Source: Allopusillimonas ginsengisoli (lineage in GTDB: Bacteria; Pseudomonadota; Gammaproteobacteria; Burkholderiales; Burkholderiaceae_B). From it: 64,000 nucleotides of DNA. Made by a program: the position numbers and the translations under genes. The notes under the pieces were generated by a model, which saw only the letters and a list, made by a program, of their open reading frames with translations, was not told the origin of the DNA and did no database searches. The stretch spans positions 186,001 to 250,000 of the forward strand of contig RAPG01000007.1 in assembly GCA_005239165.1 (NCBI GenBank), written 5' to 3'. Of the stretch, positions 51,325-62,419 are shown piece by piece. Each line of letters starts with the position of its first letter. Position 1 is the first letter of the stretch.

Positions 51325-53617
51325 ATGTCCCCAGCGGCCAAGTCTTCATCCATTGTAGAAACTGATTTTCTCATCGTCGGCGCAGGCACGGCCGCGGTTG
51401 AGGCCGCACGTACCTTGCGACAGGAAGGCGCTGATGGGTCAATACTTATTCTTGGTGCAGAAGCTGAATACCCCTATAACCGCCCGCCACTTACCAAGCG
51501 CTTCTTCAGCGGTCTAATGTCGCCAGAACAATTGTTGATGGCGCAGCCAGCGTTTTATCTCGATAATGATATCGACATTCGTCGGGCCACCGTGGTGAAA
51601 TCCGTCGATCCTTCCGCGCATATTGTCGTCGACAAAAAGGGTGTGGTATACGCCTATGGCAAATTGCTGCTTGCGTCAGGGGCACGGGCAACGCGACTGC
51701 GCGTTCCGGGTGTGGGTCTGCAAGGCGTGTTTACCTTTCGCACCATGGCTGACTCCACGTCGCTGCACCAGTGGGTTCAGGCCAATCAGGGCCCGGTGGC
51801 TATTCTTGGCACCAGTTTTATCGCCATGGAGCTTGCCACCTCGCTTATCGAGATGGGCCTGAAAGTAACGCTGATCGATCGTGCATCCACCGTTTTTCCA
51901 AGAATCCACTCTGAAACACTCTCACAGTATTTTCTGGAGCGCTGCAAAATCCGCGGCATTGATATTCTGACCGACACGTCGATCAAGAAGATTCACGGAA
52001 CCAGGAAGGTTAGCGGTCTTGAAACCAAAGACGGCCATAAGCTGCAGTGTTCCACAGTAATCATCGCCATTGGCGCAACCCCTGTCACAGATTATCTGAG
52101 CGGGTCTGGCATAGATATTGATGATGGTGTTCTTGTTGATGAGTTTTTGCAGACTAGCCAGCAAGATGTGTTTGCCGCCGGTGATGTCGCCAGCTATATG
52201 GACAGGTACGGCCATCGACACCGCGCAAGACACTGGGAAAACGCCCGTAGACAAGGCCGGAATGCCGCAAAGAACATGCTCGGCCAGCGCGTGCCTTACA
52301 ACAGCGTGCTGTACTATTTTTCTGACTTCCTCGACTTCAGTTTTACCTTTCTTGGCACCAGCGCAAATGCCGACCAACGCATCTCGCGTGGAAGTCTCGC
52401 TAATAAGTCGTTTGCAGAATTTTATATACGGGCAGGGCGCGTTATAGGTTTTTTCTCGACAGGACGTCCTCCAGAAGAAACGCAGGTCGTCGAGACCCTG
52501 ATCCGCGATCAGGTTGACGTCAGTGCCGCACATGCGCAACTTGCTGATTCTGATGCCGACATTACCGCACTGGCAAGAGAGACCGTTCTCATCCTGCAAG
52601 GCGGGGGCGCGTTGGGCGCATTTGAGTGCGGGGTTGTGCGGGCCATGCATGAGGCCCGCGTTGTGCCTTCGGTGGTTGGAGGTGTTTCCATCGGCGCGAT
52701 TAATGGTGCCATCATTGCGGGCAATCCACATAATTACAGCGATGCCCTGGAGGCCTTCTGGAAGGACATCAGCGTACAGGGGCCGCAGATGGCGCCGTCG
52801 TCTGTGGCCAATGCGTTTGCGGTCGGTGCCACCTTGACCTGGGGAATTCCCGATTTTTCAAACCAAGATGGCTCTCGCCTGTTGTTCAGAATGAATATTG
52901 GCCTCATCAATGGACCAGCCTGTATGACGTTAGCCCTTTGAAGCAATTGCTGGAAAATACGTCGACTTTTCAAGACTGGCCGAGAGCCCGATCAGGCTGA
53001 TCGTTACCGCTGTCGAAGTCGATAAAGGCGAGCTGGTCGTGTTTGACAGCCGTACCGACAACCTGACCGCCGAACACATCATGGCCAGCGGCAGTCTTCC
53101 GCCCATGTTTCCATGGACAACCATCGATGGGCGTCACTACTGGGACGGCGGCATTATCAGCAACTCTCCGCTCGAACACGTGTTAAACCGCAGCGGCGCC
53201 GATAACAAGCAGGTGTTTGTGGTGAACCTGTTTCCGGGCGAAAGACCTTTGCCCACCAATCTTTCCGAGGTGTTTACGCGTCGTGACGAAATCATTTATG
53301 GCGAGCGTGTTCGCAACGATAGTCAGACACTCGAGCTGACACAGGACTTCCGGGCATTGGTTAACGAAATCATGACCACGGTCGCTCCTGAGGAGGCCGC
53401 CCGTCTGCGGCAACGGCCACGCTATGTGCATTTAATGGGCAGAGAGTCTACAACGTCGATAGTCACGATCGCGCGTGACGGTTCAGCCAAAGAGCCCTTT
53501 GCAGCGCATTATGATTTTTCAGTGCAGGCTGTCAGTCGCCAACAACGGGAAGGCTATCTGACGGCGCAAAGATGCCTGGCTTCGCTGACTCCGCGGGCCG
53601 AGGACGCCGATGCTTGA
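51325..53617 (+). pseudogene. FAD-dependent oxidoreductase fused to patatin-like phospholipase, interrupted by two frameshifts
   Basis: Residues 1-400 are a pyridine-nucleotide-disulfide-type reductase (FAD motif DFLIVGAGTAAVEAARTL, second FAD motif DVFAAGDVASY). From about 420 comes a patatin domain: oxyanion hole LILQGGGALGAFECG, nucleophile GGVSIGAINGA and, in the third frame, the catalytic Asp in WDGGIISNSPLEH. The frame is lost between about 52870 and 52911. The next part (WTSLYDVSPLKQLLEN) runs in another frame, and a second base is missing near 52957-52961, after which FSRLAESPIRLIVTAVEVD resumes. Both shifts are one-base losses. Restored, the protein would have about 765 residues with both active sites intact. 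Patatins of this type occur with phasins, so a polyhydroxyalkanoate role is possible (inference). Confidence 0.78.
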
Positions 53618-54475
53618 GCGCCTCAAAGCCCGCAATCACATCCAGCAACTCTTCGGTAATTGCTGACTGTCTTGTGGTGCGGGTCGTTGCGGCCAGTTCG
53701 TCAAGCTGATCATCAATGTTTTTTCCGCCTGCTGCATGCGTGCGAACCTGGCTGAATTTTCTGTGACTAGCGCCTCGGCGCAGGCATAAAAGAGATTGGC
53801 AAACAGGTAGTGACGCATGAGGGCGGAAAGAATGGCAGTGGGTGCCATGTCGAAATACGGCAGGCTGCGAGAAGTCCATTGGCGGTCTGAAAGTGTTTTT
53901 GTTACGTCGGGGGCGAGCGGCAATACCTGGCGCAGTACTGCCGTCTGCTGCCCGTGGGCCATGCGCTCGGTAAAGGCCAGCATCACGGTGATGCCCTGTG
54001 GATGAGCGGCGCGTACCGCATCAATGCGCGTCACCAGGTGACTGACGACCCGGCCCAGGCCGTCGACGCTCGCGGGTGTCATCAGTGCGCGTTCTGTCTT
54101 CAGCCCCGCTCCCTGAATCGCATCTTGCATTTCGGCTCCGATGCAAAGAATGATGTGTTGCCCCCGGGTCGCCAGGTGGGTGACCAGAGTCTGGGCCACA
54201 ATCTCGTTGTAATTGCCGCAAAGGCCTTGGTCCGAACCAAAGGCTACGATCACGGGCAGTGCCCTGGCGTCCTCGGATTGCGTCAGAGCGCCGTGAGTCT
54301 TGGCAAAAGCCTGTAAGCCGTCCAGTATGGTTTCGCGCCAATCATTAATCGCACGCGCGGCCTGTTCGTAGGGGTAGCGGTTAATGGCCGACAGCGTTTT
54401 CATGGTATGAACAATGCCACGAATACCCTGCATCGCTTCAGTGCGACGTATCAGGCTTTCAAGCGTCTGCGTCAT
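53532..54475 (-). pseudogene. atpG: N-type ATPase gamma subunit, frameshifted near the C-terminus
   Basis: The start ([20 protein letters not shown]) and body (VIVAFGSDQGLCGNYNEIVA) are typical for the gamma subunit, the central rotor shaft. In the raw sequence the frame ends at 53636 with an unrelated tail. The conserved C-terminal helix (NIDDQLDEL, then RQSAITEELLDVIAGFEAL) lies in the next frame. Adding one A to the six-A run (53719-53724) restores E-K-N-I-D-D. The restored frame runs to 53532 and overlaps the convergent patatin gene. As an essential subunit of an otherwise intact operon, it is probably intact in the cell and the base loss is an error. Confidence 0.85.
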
Positions 54476-56060
54476 GATCTCCCCGCGCAGCCGTTGCCAG
54501 CTTCAAGAACAGGCTGCGATCAGCCTCGGTCAGTCCTTCGTTGCTAGCTATACGGCCTGACACCTCTCCGACGGACGCCTGCTCAAGCGCAACGATCAGG
54601 CGCTCCAGGCTGCGGGCAATCAAGGTTTCTGTCAGGCCATCAAAACATCCTTCGGTAGCTGCAGATAGTATGGCAAGCTGTGTGATGGCGCTAAGGGGCT
54701 GGCGCTCTGGCTGGCGCAGCACTGCGCGAACCGCTGCGCCCCGAGCCAGCCGCGCCTCAGTCTGAGCGTCCAGCCGCGTTCCAAACCGTGCAAAGTCCTC
54801 CAGCTCTTCGAATTGCGACAGTGTGACACGCAGGTTGCCGGCAATATCCCGAAATGCACGTGCCTGGGCCTTGCCTCCAACCCGTGATACCGACACGCCC
54901 AGATCCACAGCCGGAAACTGGTTGCGACGAACCAGACGTGGAGACAGATAGATCTGCCCGTCGGTAATGGAGATGAGGTTGGTGGGGATATAAGCTGACA
55001 GGTTTTCTGCCTGTGTTTCCACAACCGGCAGGGCGGTAATTGACCCGCCTCCCGCATGGCTGGCAAACTGTCCGGCGCGCTCCAGCAGCCTCGCATGGAC
55101 ATAAAAGATATCGCCAGGAAACGCCTCGCGCCCAGGTGGGCGACGCAGCAACAGCGACAACTCACGGTAGGCCCTGGCGTGGTGAGTCATATCATCAAGC
55201 ACGACTAGCACGTCATGGCCTTTGTCGGAAAAGTTCTCGGCAATAGACATGGCCGCATACGGCGCTACAAACGATAGCCCGGGTGCGTCTTCGTCACCCG
55301 AAACAATCACCACACTGCGATCCTGCATGCCGCCTTCTTTGAGTGCGCCCACCACTTTGGCTACGGCATCACCACGCTGGCCCACGGCACAGTAGATGCA
55401 GATGATGTCTGTGTTTTTCTGATTCAGTATCGTGTCGACGACCATCGAGGTCTTGCCCGTTTGCCGGTCGCCAATGATTAATTCTCGCTGTCCCAGGCCT
55501 ACAGGTACCGCAGCATCGATCACCTTAAGGCCGGTTGCCAGAGGCCGTGTGACCGGAGCACGATTTAGTATGGGCGCAGCCCTGGCTTCGACCGGCCGCG
55601 TAGGCCCGAAAACCGGTGCGCCGCCATCCATCGGGGTGCCCAGCGCATTGACAACCCGGCCCAGCAGCGCTTTGCCCACCGGAACACTGACGACCTGGTG
55701 AGTGCGGCGAACCTCTTCGCCCACCTGCACGTTATCGTAGGGGCCCAGCAGCGCAACACCCAGGCGTCCAGGTTCCAGATCAAGCACCAGGCCACGCATT
55801 CCGCCAGAAAACTCCAGCATTTCGTCTGATACGGCGCGGGCCAGGCCGGTGACTGTTGCGATGCCCGCACCCACCTGCGTTACGCGGCCAATCTCTTCAA
55901 TACGAATTTTTGGCGTGGGGGCATGGGCCAGCGTTTCCATCAGGCTGGCAACTGGGTCGGCGGCGAGCTCAGTGACGGACTCAACGGCTGGCTTAGTGAC
56001 GGGACCGGCGATGGGCTGCGCGATGGGCTCGGCAGACTGGCCGCACTCACTTGGCTGCAT
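54459..56060 (-). CDS. atpA: N-type ATPase alpha subunit
   Basis: The 533-residue protein is the non-catalytic nucleotide-binding subunit, with the P-loop [15 protein letters not shown]-like [10 protein letters not shown] and the motif [14 protein letters not shown] [14 protein letters not shown]. The first 35 residues are an unusual Pro/Val/Ala-rich extension with repeating PIAxP and VTxP units before the conserved start. An AAGGAG Shine-Dalgarno places the start at 56060, inside the end of atpF; the frame itself is open to 56105. The stop overlaps atpG. Confidence 0.92.
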   Translation of the reverse strand: MQPSECGQSAEPIAQPIAGPVTKPAVESVTELAADPVASLMETLAHAPTPKIRIEEIGRVTQVGAGIATVTGLARAVSDEMLEFSGGMRGLVLDLEPGRLGVALLGPYDNVQVGEEVRRTHQVVSVPVGKALLGRVVNALGTPMDGGAPVFGPTRPVEARAAPILNRAPVTRPLATGLKVIDAAVPVGLGQRELIIGDRQTGKTSMVVDTILNQKNTDIICIYCAVGQRGDAVAKVVGALKEGGMQDRSVVIVSGDEDAPGLSFVAPYAAMSIAENFSDKGHDVLVVLDDMTHHARAYRELSLLLRRPPGREAFPGDIFYVHARLLERAGQFASHAGGGSITALPVVETQAENLSAYIPTNLISITDGQIYLSPRLVRRNQFPAVDLGVSVSRVGGKAQARAFRDIAGNLRVTLSQFEELEDFARFGTRLDAQTEARLARGAAVRAVLRQPERQPLSAITQLAILSAATEGCFDGLTETLIARSLERLIVALEQASVGEVSGRIASNEGLTEADRSLFLKLATAARGDHDADA

Positions 56061-56820
56061 CAACCGCTCCTTGGGTATGGCCCTTTTCGGCGATCTGGTC
56101 TTCAATCATTTGTGACAGTGACTCTACATAGCTGTCTAAGGTCCAGCTAACCTGGGCGCCGCCAATACGCATGATCAGGCCCGGTGACTGGGCAGCATCG
56201 GTCTTAAACTGCACTCCGACGCCCGGAAGCGTTTGCGTTACCTGATTTTCCAGGTGCTTGCGTGCTGCGTCAGAAAGCGAGTTCTGAGTGACCACGACTG
56301 CCACCCCGCCACCCGTGGAGGCTGCCCGTAAATCGGAACCACACGCTTTGATTTGCTGACCCGCATGCATCACGATCTGCTCTTCCAGAGACTGATCGGC
56401 CAGATCCTCGAGTGCCTTGCGCATAAGCGTCAAGAGAGCCTGGGATCCCGACTTTTGCAATAAGGTGGCAAAGTGTCTGGCTTCAGTCTGTCGCTCGTTC
56501 GCCGCTGCCACGCGCTTCTCGCTCATCTGCTCACGGGCTTCTGCAACCAATTGACGGCGGGCGACTTCGGCCTGGGTGCGCACAGCATCGAGTGCGCTTG
56601 CCTGTTCAGACTCAAGTGCCGCACGACGCTGTGCGAATTCAGCCTTCTCTGCTTCGGCCATGTCTTGCACACGCCTGGCCTCGCCCATCTGTCGGCTGAT
56701 TTCGGCTTCGCGTGCATCAATGCCGTCAAGAATAGGCCGATACAAAAATCGCTTGAGCAGCCAGACCAGCACCAGAAAATTACCGATCTGGGCCGCTACA
56801 GTGATCCAGTCGATGGACAT
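56047..56820 (-). CDS. atpF: N-type ATPase b subunit (long form)
   Basis: The 257-residue protein has one N-terminal membrane helix ([20 protein letters not shown]) and a long charged coiled coil (about residues 35-150). N-type operons lack atpH (delta). Their b subunit is longer than the usual 156 residues, probably because its C-terminal part takes over the delta role. It forms the peripheral stalk. The start is the ATG at 56820, five bases after the atpE stop. Confidence 0.88.
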   Translation of the reverse strand: MSIDWITVAAQIGNFLVLVWLLKRFLYRPILDGIDAREAEISRQMGEARRVQDMAEAEKAEFAQRRAALESEQASALDAVRTQAEVARRQLVAEAREQMSEKRVAAANERQTEARHFATLLQKSGSQALLTLMRKALEDLADQSLEEQIVMHAGQQIKACGSDLRAASTGGGVAVVVTQNSLSDAARKHLENQVTQTLPGVGVQFKTDAAQSPGLIMRIGGAQVSWTLDSYVESLSQMIEDQIAEKGHTQGAVDAAK

Positions 56821-56825
56821 AAGTA

Positions 56826-57113
56826 TCAGCCTCCGGCTTTTTGTGCCGCAAGCAGCGCGGCGTTCCAGAAGGGGTTGCCGAAGATTAGAATCATGGCAAC
56901 CACGAAGCAATAAATGGCGGTGGACTCAATCATCGCCAGGCTGACGAACAGCGTGCGCGAAATGGTGGCGGCGGCGTCGGGCTGTTGCGCGATGGCCTGC
57001 AGTGCGCTGTCAGCCGCGCGGCCCTCACCTAGTGCCGGGCCGAGGGCACCGAAGGCAACCGTCAGCCCGGCGGTAAAAATTGATATGGCAGCAATAAGAC
57101 CTAGGTCAGTCAT
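56826..57113 (-). CDS. atpE: N-type ATPase c subunit (rotor ring)
   Basis: The 95-residue hairpin of two helices forms the membrane rotor. Helix 1 carries GPALGEGRA with Glu30 where Na+-type rings have Gln. Helix 2 carries Glu63-Ser64-Thr65 and Tyr68 (MIESTAIY), the ligand pattern of Na+-binding rings. This is a two-carboxylate ion site. N-ATPases were first described as Na+ pumps, but a Burkholderia N-type ring was reported to be proton specific, so ion choice is open. The start has an AAGGA Shine-Dalgarno and overlaps the end of atpB by 8 bp. Confidence 0.93.
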   Translation of the reverse strand: MTDLGLIAAISIFTAGLTVAFGALGPALGEGRAADSALQAIAQQPDAAATISRTLFVSLAMIESTAIYCFVVAMILIFGNPFWNAALLAAQKAGG

Positions 57114-57807
57114 GAGGTTTCCTTTTTTTGCTTGAATGTTGTGACGGGTCGGCCATGGCAGACGAGATATAAACCGTCGCCAGAACGGCAAAGATATAAG
57201 CCTGGATTACTCCGGCCAGCAAGCCAAGCATTTCCATGAGAACGGGGAAGAAGAAAGGAGCAACGCCCAGCAAGATGGCGACGATGACCGCACCGCTCAT
57301 GATGTTGCCGTACAGACGAATGGCCAGCGACAAGCCGCGCGTTACTTCGCTGATCAGATTAAAGGGCAGCATGATCCACGAAGGTTCAAGATAGGTTCTC
57401 AGGTAGCCGCGAGCCCCCCGGCTGCCGATGCCAAATATCGGCACCGCCACCAGCACCGCCAGTGCAAGCGCCGTCGTGGTTGACAGCGAACCTGTGGGGG
57501 CATGAAAGCCAGGTACCACAGCAAGTACGTTGGAAACAAAAATAAAGAGAAATAACGTTCCTGAAAAATACATAACCTGTCGTGAGGGCCGGCCAGTAAT
57601 TTCGGTGATCTGCGCCTGAATACCTTGAACTACGACCTCCAGTGCTGTACGCCAGCGGGTAGGGGGAACGTCAGCACGCAGAGAGCGGGTCATCAGCCAG
57701 GCGATCCCGGTCAGAATCGCCATGATGATCCAGGTAAAGAAAATGGTTGCATTGATCGGGATGCCAGCCAGTGTAAAGACGATAATGGTATCGGGGGTAA
57801 GCTCCAT
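57106..57807 (-). CDS. atpB: N-type ATPase a subunit
   Basis: The 233-residue membrane protein has about five helices and the essential arginine in LSLAIRLYGNIMSG, which lies opposite the c-ring. It forms the ion channels of the membrane motor. The start ATG shares one base with the atpR stop (TAATG). The longer open frame upstream only repeats the atpR region. Confidence 0.92.
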   Translation of the reverse strand: MELTPDTIIVFTLAGIPINATIFFTWIIMAILTGIAWLMTRSLRADVPPTRWRTALEVVVQGIQAQITEITGRPSRQVMYFSGTLFLFIFVSNVLAVVPGFHAPTGSLSTTTALALAVLVAVPIFGIGSRGARGYLRTYLEPSWIMLPFNLISEVTRGLSLAIRLYGNIMSGAVIVAILLGVAPFFFPVLMEMLGLLAGVIQAYIFAVLATVYISSAMADPSQHSSKKRKPHD

Positions 57808-58100
57808 TACAGACCTCCAGATGGCGTAGTACGCAATTGGCTTAACAGAATTGTGCGCAACACTATAAAAGCCCCCGCAAAGCCAACCGCCCCGGCAATC
57901 CCTAGCCAGATCGCTACCCACCATCCTCCGGTCAGCAGTATGGCAATACGCAGCGCCGCGCTTGTAAGCAGAATGATTACCGACATGGGGCGCCCTAAAG
58001 CCAGCTTCATGCCCACGGCCAGACCCCAGAAGAACAGTGCGCTAAAGGCGCAGCCAATAAACGCTCCGAGCAGGAAACCGCTCCAGTCAATGTTAATCAT
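57807..58100 (-). CDS. atpR: N-type ATPase accessory membrane protein AtpR
   Basis: The 97-residue protein has three hydrophobic segments (about residues 7-30, 38-57 and 60-85) and occupies the position of AtpR, the small membrane protein found only in N-ATPase operons. It is thought to help assemble or complete the membrane part of the complex. ATG overlaps the end of atpQ by 4 bp. Confidence 0.85.
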   Translation of the reverse strand: MINIDWSGFLLGAFIGCAFSALFFWGLAVGMKLALGRPMSVIILLTSAALRIAILLTGGWWVAIWLGIAGAVGFAGAFIVLRTILLSQLRTTPSGGL

Positions 58101-58380
58101 TGGTCCTGGCCCTCCTTATTGACCCACCCCCAGGCAATCATGGCGCCCAGCACGACGCCAGCAAGGATGAGTGCAATCGTCCATGAAAAATGCTGAGGAG
58201 CGACCCGATCAAGCCAGTGCCCCAGAAATGCACCACCCACCGTGGGTACCACGACTGACCAGCCTATCATCCCAAACGTCCCAATACCCCGCAATGGGCT
58301 GGGGCCTGGATCATCTCGCGTCGCTTTCATTCGCCTGGCGCGCCGATCTATTTCATCGCTCACTTGATGTCTGGGATCGG

Positions 58381-58384
<4 letters not shown>
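58097..58384 (-). CDS. atpQ: N-type ATPase accessory protein AtpQ (AtpZ/AtpI-like)
   Basis: The 95-residue protein has a charged N-terminus (about 30 residues) and two membrane helices (MIGWSVVVPTVGGAFLGHWL and a second at about 68-88), as in AtpI/AtpZ proteins that help assemble the c-ring. Its place between atpC and atpR identifies AtpQ. It overlaps atpC and atpR by 4 bp each. Confidence 0.85.
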
Positions 58385-60236
<1,852 letters not shown>

Positions 60237-60258
60237 TCAGAGCGCGTGTGAATAATTA

Positions 60259-60272
60259 TTGAGTTTGATCAA
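60259..60272. promoter_or_regulatory. FNR/Anr box upstream of the N-ATPase operon
   Basis: TTGAG-TTTG-ATCAA differs from the consensus by one base. It is centred 65 bp before the atpD start. I could not match it to a -10 element at a standard spacing, so whether it activates, represses or only neighbours atpD is open. Confidence 0.55.
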
Positions 60273-60433
60273 GTATAGGCCCGATACGCATGACACTACA
60301 GGTCAAGCCGGTACTCAGAACGTCGTTGAACCCTGACGCCGACAGTCAGCCACAGCGGTGTGCTGCAATGAATGGCTCGTTGACGAGGGGGCGTGGCTGC
60401 GCGGCGAGCTATATGTTATTCAGACTGTATTAC

Positions 60434-60447
60434 TTGAGCTACATCAA
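60434..60447 (+). promoter_or_regulatory. FNR/Anr box of the universal stress protein gene
   Basis: TTGAG-CTAC-ATCAA (one base from consensus) has its centre 29-31 bp before a TATAGA/TAGACT -10 element at 60467-60474. That is close to the class II distance. The promoter would leave a leader of about 35 nt before the ATG at 60515. Confidence 0.7.
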
Positions 60448-60514
60448 GTCTTTGGAATGCCAGTGTTATAGACTAAAGCAAGTACTACACAATAATCATG
60501 AACGGAGGTTGCCC

Positions 60515-61354
60515 ATGCTGGGACGTATTGCTCTTGATTTATCCATAGATGCCAACCTGAAGCGTCGCGTGCAGGCGGCCGTCAAGCTTGCCGCACAGCA
60601 TGACGCCGAATTGATCGGTATATGCACTGACCCACCCATTCCGCAATACCTGGCTGGGGGAACTGCCGCCGCTGCCGGGGTGCTCAACACACTGCTGGCC
60701 CGTATCGACGAAGATAAAACTCAGGCCCGCGACATGTTTCTGGCTGAAGCGGAGGCGGCTGGCGTCAGGGTTCAGTGCCGTATGCCCAAAGGCCCGGTAG
60801 AAGAAGTTCTTGCAACACACGCCCGTCTGTGCGACTTGATGATAATGAGCCAGAACAGACAGCATGAGTCTTCATGGGCGATTCCACCCACGATGGCTGA
60901 AACAGTCATCATGACGGCAGGCCGACCAGTTTTGATGATTCCTTTTGCAAACATTGCCGACTACCCAATCGGAAAGAATGTACTGTTTTGCTGGGATTAC
61001 GGTCGCAGAGCCGCCCGTGCACTGGCCGATGCGGCACCTATTTTGTCCCAGGCCTCGTCCTTGACCATACTGACGGTAGACCCCCAGCCCGATATGCTGA
61101 TCGAACGCGATGTGCAGCCAGGCGACATGCTGGCATATTGTGCGGCACATGGTTACCCCGAGCCCAAAGAAGTCAGCAAGACCAGTGAGTATTTGAACGT
61201 GGGTGACACCATTCTCAATGCCGTCACCGATCATGGCTGCGACATGGTAATCATGGGCATATACAACCGCAGCCGCGTGCGTGAGTGGATACTCGGGGGT
61301 ACTTCGAAAACGCTGATTCAATCGATGACCGTACCAATTATGTTTTCGCACTAG
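60515..61354 (+). CDS. Universal stress protein with two UspA domains
   Basis: The 279-residue protein consists of two UspA folds (about residues 1-140 and 145-279). The second ends with the UspA ATP-binding-like pattern DMVIMGIYNRSRVREWILGG and TVPIMFSH. The frame is open from 60290, but a GGAGG Shine-Dalgarno fixes the start at 60515. Tandem Usp proteins of this type are common in anaerobically induced, FNR/Anr-controlled genes, and a FNR box precedes it here. It stands alone, followed by a terminator. Confidence 0.9.
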   Translation: MLGRIALDLSIDANLKRRVQAAVKLAAQHDAELIGICTDPPIPQYLAGGTAAAAGVLNTLLARIDEDKTQARDMFLAEAEAAGVRVQCRMPKGPVEEVLATHARLCDLMIMSQNRQHESSWAIPPTMAETVIMTAGRPVLMIPFANIADYPIGKNVLFCWDYGRRAARALADAAPILSQASSLTILTVDPQPDMLIERDVQPGDMLAYCAAHGYPEPKEVSKTSEYLNVGDTILNAVTDHGCDMVIMGIYNRSRVREWILGGTSKTLIQSMTVPIMFSH

Positions 61355-61386
61355 ATTCAATTCGCGTGGTTTGCGAGACGGCCAGA

Positions 61387-61428
61387 GGATCAGGTAGTCG
61401 AAAGATCAGATAGTCAGAGGATCAGATG
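61387..61428. repeat. Three imperfect copies of GATCAGRTAGTC
   Basis: GATCAGGTAGTC, GATCAGATAGTC and GATCAGAT(GTTG) follow each other with about 16-20 bp periodicity between the uspA stop and its terminator. They look like a small local tandem duplication without known role. Confidence 0.5.
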
Positions 61429-61431
61429 TTG

Positions 61432-61458
61432 AGAGGGCCATACAGGCCCTCTTTTTTT
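61432..61458 (+). terminator. Rho-independent terminator of the universal stress protein gene
   Basis: An 8-bp perfect stem (AGAGGGCC/GGCCCTCT, 61432-61439 with 61445-61452) with a 5-nt loop is followed directly by seven T (61452-61458). Confidence 0.88.
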
Positions 61459-61563
61459 ACCAACTTAGCCAGAGTTGCTGTAGTCGGATCTTCGATATAC
61501 TGGTGGGGAGCACGCCTTTCGCGTTGCACCTTTTTTTATCTCTGTCCATCAAGCTTATCGCCC

Positions 61564-62325
61564 ATGCCTGCTAAAAAACCCGACACCAACGTCAAGACAG
61601 CATTGCGGGTTATTGAGATTATCGAAATCTTCGCGCGAGAAACCAAGCCCTTGTCGTTATCGGAGCTGGCACGGTATCTTGATGCTCCCGTGTCCAGCTG
61701 TCTGGCCTTGCTGCGCACGCTGGCCAGCCTGGGTTATTTATACGAAGCTGGCCGCAGGCAAGGTTATTACCCCACCGGGCGCCTGCTGGCCATGGCTCAG
61801 CGTATTTCCAAGGCTGACCCCATTCTTGAGAAAGTGCTGCCCAGTCTTGAAGAGCTGCGCGACACTACAGGTGAAGCCGTGGTTTTTGCCAAGCTAGATT
61901 TAGTCAATAAGCGGGTTACGTATCTTGACGTGCTGGCTTCCCCGCACCCTATCAGCTATGTGGCAGTGGCGGGTGCTCAAAAAGAAATACACGCCAACTC
62001 CCTGGGCAAGGCCTTGTTGTCCAGGCTGGACAGCGATGAGCGCAAGAAACTGCTGTCAGATGGCGACCTGCAGGCCTACAACAAACGTACCCTCGTCAGT
62101 TTGGCTGCCCTCGAGGCAGACATCAAGGTTTCGCTCGAACGTGGCTGGTTTGCCAACCTGGGTGAGTCTATGGATGATGTGGGGGCGATTGCCTGGCCTT
62201 TGAAAGTGTCGGGTAATGATTACGCCGTTTCAATTGCGGGGCCCTTGTATCGTATTGAGGCCAATATGGCCGAACACGCTAAAAAACTGCGTGTTGCCTG
62301 CCGGTTTTTAGAACAGAACATATAG
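61564..62325 (+). CDS. IclR family transcriptional regulator
   Basis: The 253-residue protein has the IclR helix-turn-helix (ALRVIEIIEIFARETKPLSL, LDAPVSSCLALLRTLASLGY) and effector domain (HANSLGKALLSRL, GAIAWPLKVSGNDYAVSIAG). The frame opens at 61426, but the ATG at 61564 gives the family N-terminus. It converges on the acyl-CoA dehydrogenase gene, so its target may be that operon or a distant gene. Confidence 0.9.
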   Translation: MPAKKPDTNVKTALRVIEIIEIFARETKPLSLSELARYLDAPVSSCLALLRTLASLGYLYEAGRRQGYYPTGRLLAMAQRISKADPILEKVLPSLEELRDTTGEAVVFAKLDLVNKRVTYLDVLASPHPISYVAVAGAQKEIHANSLGKALLSRLDSDERKKLLSDGDLQAYNKRTLVSLAALEADIKVSLERGWFANLGESMDDVGAIAWPLKVSGNDYAVSIAGPLYRIEANMAEHAKKLRVACRFLEQNI

Positions 62326-62419
62326 GAAGAGGGCGGGGCAAGCCGGTATTGTGGCTTGCGGCCATGCGCAGCACGGGCGCAGGTAATTTGCTGGAGTGTC
62401 AGGTATACCCCAGCACTAT

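Noticed and set aside
53636..53718. Native C-terminus of AtpG in the raw frame
   Set aside because: The tail is unlike any gamma subunit, while the conserved C-terminal helix is present in the adjacent frame.
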